Positions 6,106 through 9,546 of a stretch of 9,546 nucleotides of DNA are shown here, piece after piece; position 1 is the stretch's first letter, and every line of letters starts with the position of its first letter. A program made the position numbers and the translations under genes. The notes below the pieces were generated by a model. It was not told the DNA's origin and ran no database searches. It was given only the letters and a program-made list of their open reading frames with translations. The DNA is from Bacteroidales bacterium UBA4347 (GTDB lineage Bacteria > Bacteroidota > Bacteroidia > Bacteroidales > P3), in assembly GCA_002394185.1 (NCBI GenBank), contig DGTB01000071.1, positions 10,383 to 19,928 of the forward strand, written 5' to 3'.

Positions 6106-6953
6106 GGCATCAACGTGTCGTGGCTCAGGTGCGCAGCGTCGGCATTGGGCAGGCAGCCCATGCGGTAGGCGGGCACATGTTGTAAGACATTGGAAATGAA
6201 CTGTACCAGGAGGTCCATGCAGCGTTCGTCCCTGGCCAGCGCGGGCGGACACGAGGGCTGCAGGGCAGCAAAGGCCTCGACGGTGCCGAGGCGGCGGATG
6301 GTGTTCTCCGGTCGCTGCTCGAGGCGCAGCAGGCCGGCAATGGGATAGCTCTCGGCGAGGTAGCAGTGGGTCTTGCCGCTCCACGGCGAACCGTAGACAC
6401 GCACCTCGCCGTCGCAGTGGCGCACAATGGGGCTGTCGTCGTTCAGCAAGTGCGTGCCGGCGACATTCTCCAGCCAGAGCCGCGTATGGGTGCTCTTGCC
6501 GGTGCCGCTCTCGCCCAGGCACATCACGGCGCGGCCATTGCATACCACTACCGACGAGTGCACAGGCACAGCCCCCAGGGGCAACCCTGCCATGGCCACG
6601 GCTGTCCACAGGGCGAAACGCAGAACCGAGGGGTTGGGCATGGGGCTGAGGTCGACGCGGCGGGGCTGGCGGAGGTCGTAGCGCAGCAAGCCCTGGTGGC
6701 CGAAAGCATAATAGTAGGTGCCCTCGGCGTCGATGCCGAAACGGGCCTGGATGGTGCCGTCGGCAATGTCGAACTGGTGCAGCAGGCGGCAGCGGGGAAG
6801 ACCGAGGGGTTGGTCGAGGGCCACAAGGAGGTCGGCGTCGCCCTCAGGGGCAACGAAGACGCCCATGCCCGGCAGGGCCATGGCACACCGCAGGGTGTCG
6901 GCGCCCGCAAGGCTTATGCCCAGACCAGCTATCTCTACCCGCACTTCGGCCAT
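6102..6953 (-). CDS. HPr kinase-related ATPase/kinase
   Basis: A 283-residue protein whose C-terminal half matches the HprK C-terminal fold. VHSSVVV at 131-137 aligns with the strand before the P-loop, the Walker A motif is GESGTGKST at 147-155 with Lys153, and LLNDD at 169-173 matches the Walker-B-like DD of HprK. GSPWSGK at 188-194 and a C-terminal PNADAA follow. The N-terminal 110 residues lack the usual HprK N-domain and are divergent. No HPr or PTS gene is in view. HprK-related kinases next to PqqD proteins are a recurrent pairing (the type called HPr-rel systems), and relatives phosphorylate precursor peptides in some lasso-peptide clusters. I infer peptide or protein phosphorylation here. 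It starts 1 nt after the PqqD stop and overlaps the next gene by 4 nt. Confidence 0.8.
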   Translation of the reverse strand: MAEVRVEIAGLGISLAGADTLRCAMALPGMGVFVAPEGDADLLVALDQPLGLPRCRLLHQFDIADGTIQARFGIDAEGTYYYAFGHQGLLRYDLRQPRRVDLSPMPNPSVLRFALWTAVAMAGLPLGAVPVHSSVVVCNGRAVMCLGESGTGKSTHTRLWLENVAGTHLLNDDSPIVRHCDGEVRVYGSPWSGKTHCYLAESYPIAGLLRLEQRPENTIRRLGTVEAFAALQPSCPPALARDERCMDLLVQFISNVLQHVPAYRMGCLPNADAAHLSHDTLMP

Positions 6954-6954
6954 A

Positions 6955-7221
6955 TCACACCAGGAGGTTGTTTTTCCTCATGTCGGCCAGAACGGTCTCG
7001 GCGTCGCGCCGGGCCACGTCGGGCGATACCTCGTATTCGTCAGTGAGGACACGCACGGCATCCTCCAGCTCGAAGTCGCGTCCCTGCAGGGCATTGAATA
7101 TCAAGAGCGCGCTGTCGTTGAGGGCTATAACGCGCGTCATGTCGGTCTGCACGGCACCGGGCATCACCACGATGTGTTCGCCGACCATGTCGCGAATCTT
7201 GATGTTGGGGTTGATTTTCAT
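6955..7221 (-). CDS. PqqD-family peptide chaperone
   Basis: An 88-residue protein with the PqqD layout: an N-terminal beta part (IVVMPGAVQTDMTRVIALND), then ALLIFNALQGRDFELEDAV, and a helical end (DEYEVSPDVARRDAETVLADMRKNNLLV). PqqD-like domains are the RiPP recognition elements that bind leader peptides and hand them to modifying enzymes; small free-standing copies with HprK-like kinases are common in Bacteroidota. The frame is open upstream to 7266, but that would overlap the previous gene and adds non-conserved residues, so I chose the ATG at 7221, which lies 13 nt after the FMN-binding gene. No radical SAM partner is in this window. Confidence 0.85.
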   Translation of the reverse strand: MKINPNIKIRDMVGEHIVVMPGAVQTDMTRVIALNDSALLIFNALQGRDFELEDAVRVLTDEYEVSPDVARRDAETVLADMRKNNLLV

Positions 7222-7234
7222 CGTTATGGCGGTA

Positions 7235-7843
7235 TTACTTGATGGTCTCGAGGGCGGCGCGGACACTCTTGGCCACAGCCATGGAGGTGAAGGTGGCGCC
7301 GCTGACGGCGTCGACCTCCTTTTTGAGGGCTTTTTTCACCGTGAGGCCGTTCCAGTTCTTGTAGAATCCGGCATCCTCCACACGCTTGGCAAACCCGGGG
7401 GTCTCCTGGTTCTGGAGCAGGTAGACGCCGAGGATAACTTTCTTGGTGCTAAGGGCGATCATCACGGGAGTCTCGCCGGCATAGCCTTTGATGCCGTCGG
7501 AGGCAGGCTTGGAATAGAGGGCATAGCCGAGGAGATTCTTGTTGGAGTCATAGACCTCGGTCATTTTCTTGCCCTTCTGCACGCTCTTTACGGTGGGGAA
7601 GGCCTTGACGACGGCCATGTCGATGCCGTCGGCGTTGACCTGGGGCTGCTGAGACTGCTGGGCATGCCGGCCGTGATGCTTGCCATGGTTGGGGCAGTTG
7701 CCGCAGGCGTGGCCATGACCGCCGTGGTGGTGGCCACGCTGCTGCTGCTCGGTGCGAGCGGTGTCTTTCTTGACGGGCTGCTGCGCAAAAGCGCTGCCGG
7801 TTGCAAAGAGGGCCACGATGGCCAAAGCAATGATTTTCTTCAT
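7235..7843 (-). CDS. Exported FMN-binding-domain protein with His/Cys-rich linker
   Basis: A 202-residue protein. Residues 1-20 are a Sec signal peptide cut after AFA. Residues 38-60 hold nine His plus Cys47 and Cys50 (CGNC), a likely metal-binding segment. Residues about 75-202 form an FMN_bind domain ending in the flavinylation motif SGATFTS at 181-187; by analogy with NqrC/RnfG the acceptor is Thr186, modified by ApbE. There is no lipobox, so a soluble periplasmic protein is expected. Such single-domain proteins carry electrons outside the cytosol in other bacteria. No apbE or membrane redox partner is in the window. It is the first gene of the operon, 34 nt downstream of a strong Bacteroidota -7 box, and is followed by pqqD after 13 nt. 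Whether it works with the PqqD/HprK/peptidase genes or only shares their promoter is open. Confidence 0.85.
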   Translation of the reverse strand: MKKIIALAIVALFATGSAFAQQPVKKDTARTEQQQRGHHHGGHGHACGNCPNHGKHHGRHAQQSQQPQVNADGIDMAVVKAFPTVKSVQKGKKMTEVYDSNKNLLGYALYSKPASDGIKGYAGETPVMIALSTKKVILGVYLLQNQETPGFAKRVEDAGFYKNWNGLTVKKALKKEVDAVSGATFTSMAVAKSVRAALETIK

Positions 7844-7876
7844 AGTAGAATTGTTCTATTATTACGTTCTAAAGTG

Positions 7877-7884
7877 CAAATATA
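7877..7884 (-). promoter_or_regulatory. Bacteroidota -7 promoter box TATATTTG
   Basis: The minus strand reads TATATTTG, a perfect match to the primary sigma consensus TAnnTTTG. It lies 33 nt upstream of the FMN-binding protein ATG, which would give a short leader of about 25 nt. A clear -33 TTG box is not visible; an A-run lies directly upstream on the minus strand. It would drive the operon running down to 5392. Confidence 0.7.
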
Positions 7885-7900
7885 CGATTTTTTTTTCATT

Positions 7901-9067
7901 CTACCTGCTCCACAGGCTGTCCGCCGGGAGCTCGGGGCGGCGGTTGTGGTAGAAGCGGTGCTCGAAGATATTGGCGCCGCCGGAGAGGGCGCAGGAATCG
8001 AGGCGGGTGCGGGTATTGGTGCTGAAGCGTTGCAGGGCCTGCAGCAGGTCGCCCGATACCTGGTAGCTGTCGGGATATTCCACGGCATCGGTGGAGGGGA
8101 CTATGTAGTACTGGTAGAGGCCGTCGAAGGTGCCGCGGTGAACCCAGTAGGGCATATAGCGGCAACCCACGACACGGGTGTCGAAGAAGTTTTTCTGCAG
8201 GTCGAGTTCGATCATGATGCCGCCGTCGCAGTTCACATCGCGCTGGTTGCTGACGAGATTGCCCATGGAATAGACCACGATTTCGGGGTAGCGGTCGTTG
8301 TGGAGATTGGCGTCGAGGGTGAAGTTCTGCACCACGTGGGGGTGGCCGCCGATGACGGCGTCGCAGCCACGCTCCAGCAGCCAGCGGGCCGTCTGTTCCT
8401 GCTCGGCGTTGGCCTTGAGGGCGTACTCGATGCCCCAGTGGATGAGGGTGATGACGAAGTCGGCGCCCTTCTCTTTGGCCACGCGGAGGTCGCGGGCCAT
8501 CTCGAGGGTGTCGATGAAGTTGACGACGTTGGGCTGCTGCACCTCGATGCCGTTGGTGCCGTAGGTGTAGCAGAGCAGGGCCAGGCGGACGCCGTTGCGT
8601 TCCACCATGAGGGGGTGTTCGAGGTCGTGCTGCTCACGGTCGCGATAGGTGCCGAGATGCGGAATGCCGAGGGTGTCGAGGACACGGAGCGTGCGTTCCA
8701 GGCCCTCTTTTCCGCGGTCCATACAGTGGTTGTTGGCAGTGGTCATGATGTCGAAGCCGGCATTCTTGGCCGCCAAGGCCAGCTCGCGAGGCGACGAAAA
8801 CTGGGGGTAGCCCGTGTAGGGAGGTCCGGCAAGGGTTACCTCGAGGTTGACAATGGCCAGGTCGGCACTCTTGATGTAGTCCTCCACGAAGCGGAAACAG
8901 GGCGTGTAGTCATAGCTACTGTCGGCGGTGCGGGCGGCCTTGTGCTGAGGGCCGTGGCCCATGAGGTCGCCGGCGAAGATGACCTTGAGGCTCTGCGCCT
9001 GCGCCATGGTGACGGAGGCAAGGCAGAGCAGGAGCAGCATGGCGTGGGCCTTGTAGGTGTTACGCAT
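7901..9067 (-). CDS. CapA-family metallophosphatase, exported
   Basis: A 388-residue protein with a signal peptide at about 1-25 (hydrophobic core LLLLCLASV, cut near AQA). The PGA_cap/CapA metallophosphatase domain follows: FAGDLMGH with metal ligand Asp34, NLE at 74-76, TANNHCMDRG with Asn113 and His114, HWG with His210, and GGHPHV with His242 and His244. The full ligand set is present. The family is named after poly-gamma-glutamate capsule protein CapA, but no capB or capC is nearby, so capsule synthesis is not implied; family members act on envelope phosphate esters that are poorly defined. The C-terminal 90 residues after the domain are not recognised. It starts 8 nt after the VanX-type gene, so the two are probably one operon. 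Confidence 0.85.
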   Translation of the reverse strand: MRNTYKAHAMLLLLCLASVTMAQAQSLKVIFAGDLMGHGPQHKAARTADSSYDYTPCFRFVEDYIKSADLAIVNLEVTLAGPPYTGYPQFSSPRELALAAKNAGFDIMTTANNHCMDRGKEGLERTLRVLDTLGIPHLGTYRDREQHDLEHPLMVERNGVRLALLCYTYGTNGIEVQQPNVVNFIDTLEMARDLRVAKEKGADFVITLIHWGIEYALKANAEQEQTARWLLERGCDAVIGGHPHVVQNFTLDANLHNDRYPEIVVYSMGNLVSNQRDVNCDGGIMIELDLQKNFFDTRVVGCRYMPYWVHRGTFDGLYQYYIVPSTDAVEYPDSYQVSGDLLQALQRFSTNTRTRLDSCALSGGANIFEHRFYHNRRPELPADSLWSR

Positions 9068-9075
9068 GATTTAGA

Positions 9076-9546
9076 TTAGAGCTGTTGCACGGGGAAGGTG
9101 AAGTAGGTGTCGGGGAAGGGCTCGTCGCGGAGGGTGAAATGCCACCACTCGCTGTCGAGGGCTTTGAAACCGTGGCTGAGCATGGCACGGCGGAGAATCA
9201 TGCGGTTGGCGAACTGCTCGGCGGTGATGCTGCGGCCGGTGGGGCTGGCGCTGTTGTCACCAGTGTACTCGCCCGTCTCGGGGTTGCCGCAGAAGTCGGG
9301 GTGACTCTCGGGTCCGAACCAGTCGAAGGTGCCGCCCATGTCTAGTTCCTTCTCGGTCTGCATGTCGAAGAGGGTGAGGTCGACGGTGGAGCCGCGCGTG
9401 TGGCCACTCTTCTCGTAGATGTATTCCTGTTCGAAGAGGACGCTTTTGTCGAGGTCGGGATAGAAATAGGGCTTCATCTCAGTGGCCTGCAGGTCGGCTG
9501 CCCAGCGCACGAAGTGGTCGACGGCTTTCTGCGGACGGTAGGCATC
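9076..9546 (-). CDS. VanX-type D-alanyl-D-alanine dipeptidase (5' end outside window)
   Basis: The frame enters from the right edge with 156 residues of an M15D zinc peptidase. It opens with DAYRPQKAVDHFVRWA, the conserved stretch around the catalytic Arg of VanX (residue 4 of the fragment). The zinc motif SxHxxGxxxD is SGHTRGSTVD with His49 and Asp56, and SEWWHF supplies catalytic Glu133 and ligand His136. All active residues are present. VanX cleaves D-Ala-D-Ala; outside vancomycin-resistance clusters, close relatives take part in peptidoglycan turnover or use of D-Ala. I cannot see vanH, vanA-type ligase or vanRS, so resistance should not be assumed. Symbols vanX, ddpX or pcgL are possible; I leave it blank. 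The true start lies upstream, outside the window. Confidence 0.88.
   Translation of the reverse strand, partial: DAYRPQKAVDHFVRWAADLQATEMKPYFYPDLDKSVLFEQEYIYEKSGHTRGSTVDLTLFDMQTEKELDMGGTFDWFGPESHPDFCGNPETGEYTGDNSASPTGRSITAEQFANRMILRRAMLSHGFKALDSEWWHFTLRDEPFPDTYFTFPVQQL

Noticed and set aside
6106..6609. Upstream extension of the signal peptidase/VanZ frame to 6609
   Set aside because: It overlaps the HprK-like gene out of frame with biased composition. The ATG at 6105 in an ATGA overlap and the start of conserved sequence argue for the shorter form.
5392..7221. A lasso-peptide biosynthetic cluster
   Set aside because: PqqD and HprK-like kinase fit, but no asparagine-synthetase-like cyclase, transglutaminase-like protease or precursor is present.
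6968..9079. A 703-codon plus-strand open frame opposite the PqqD, FMN-binding and CapA genes
   Set aside because: It crosses a real promoter and several minus-strand gene boundaries, and its product is compositionally biased without recognisable domains.
5392..9546. A vancomycin-resistance cluster, because VanZ-like and VanX-like domains occur near each other
   Set aside because: They are in separate operons, the VanZ part is fused to a peptidase, and no vanH, D-Ala-D-Lac ligase or vanRS is visible.

Overview
The window reads as a chromosomal segment of a fairly GC-rich (roughly 60% by eye) member of the Bacteroidota, most likely order Bacteroidales. Four things point there: a GldH-type lipoprotein gene between a RicT/PSP1 gene and a class A penicillin-binding protein gene; a DUF6266-type protein, a family I know only from this phylum; a perfect Bacteroidota -7 box (TATATTTG) in front of one operon; and start codons without strong Shine-Dalgarno sequences. 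I cannot place it to genus. No rRNA, tRNA, CRISPR array, insertion sequence or integrase was seen.

Layout. Bases 3-4426 (+ strand) are a tight run of housekeeping genes: the 3' part of ricT/PSP1, gldH, a bifunctional PBP1A-like peptidoglycan synthase, and rlmN, whose start codon lies inside a tandem heptamer repeat. Bases 3725-5080 (- strand) hold a DUF6266-like gene whose recognisable part ends exactly where rlmN ends; its frame then runs on for 233 codons antisense to rlmN. Bases 5081-5391 hold no gene but contain an AT-rich stretch with a palindrome, a phased CCC pattern and an 11-bp tandem repeat. Bases 5392-7843 (- strand) form a compact operon: an exported His-rich FMN-binding protein, a PqqD-like protein, an HPr-kinase-like ATPase, and a Ser/His signal-peptidase-like domain fused to a VanZ-like membrane domain. 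Bases 7901-9546 (- strand) hold a CapA-type metallophosphatase preceded by a VanX-type D-Ala-D-Ala dipeptidase that runs off the window.

How the genes fit together. The left block and the VanX/CapA pair are mainly concerned with the envelope and peptidoglycan. The most unusual part is the PqqD / HprK-like / S26-peptidase cassette. PqqD-type peptide chaperones and HprK-related kinases are known partners in peptide-modification (RiPP-like) systems, and a signal-peptidase-like protease would suit processing of a modified leader or exported substrate. No precursor peptide is visible here, and the lasso-peptide cyclase and transglutaminase-like protease are absent. The VanZ fusion and the co-transcribed flavinylated His/Cys-rich protein are features I do not recognise from any described system. 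The function is inference.
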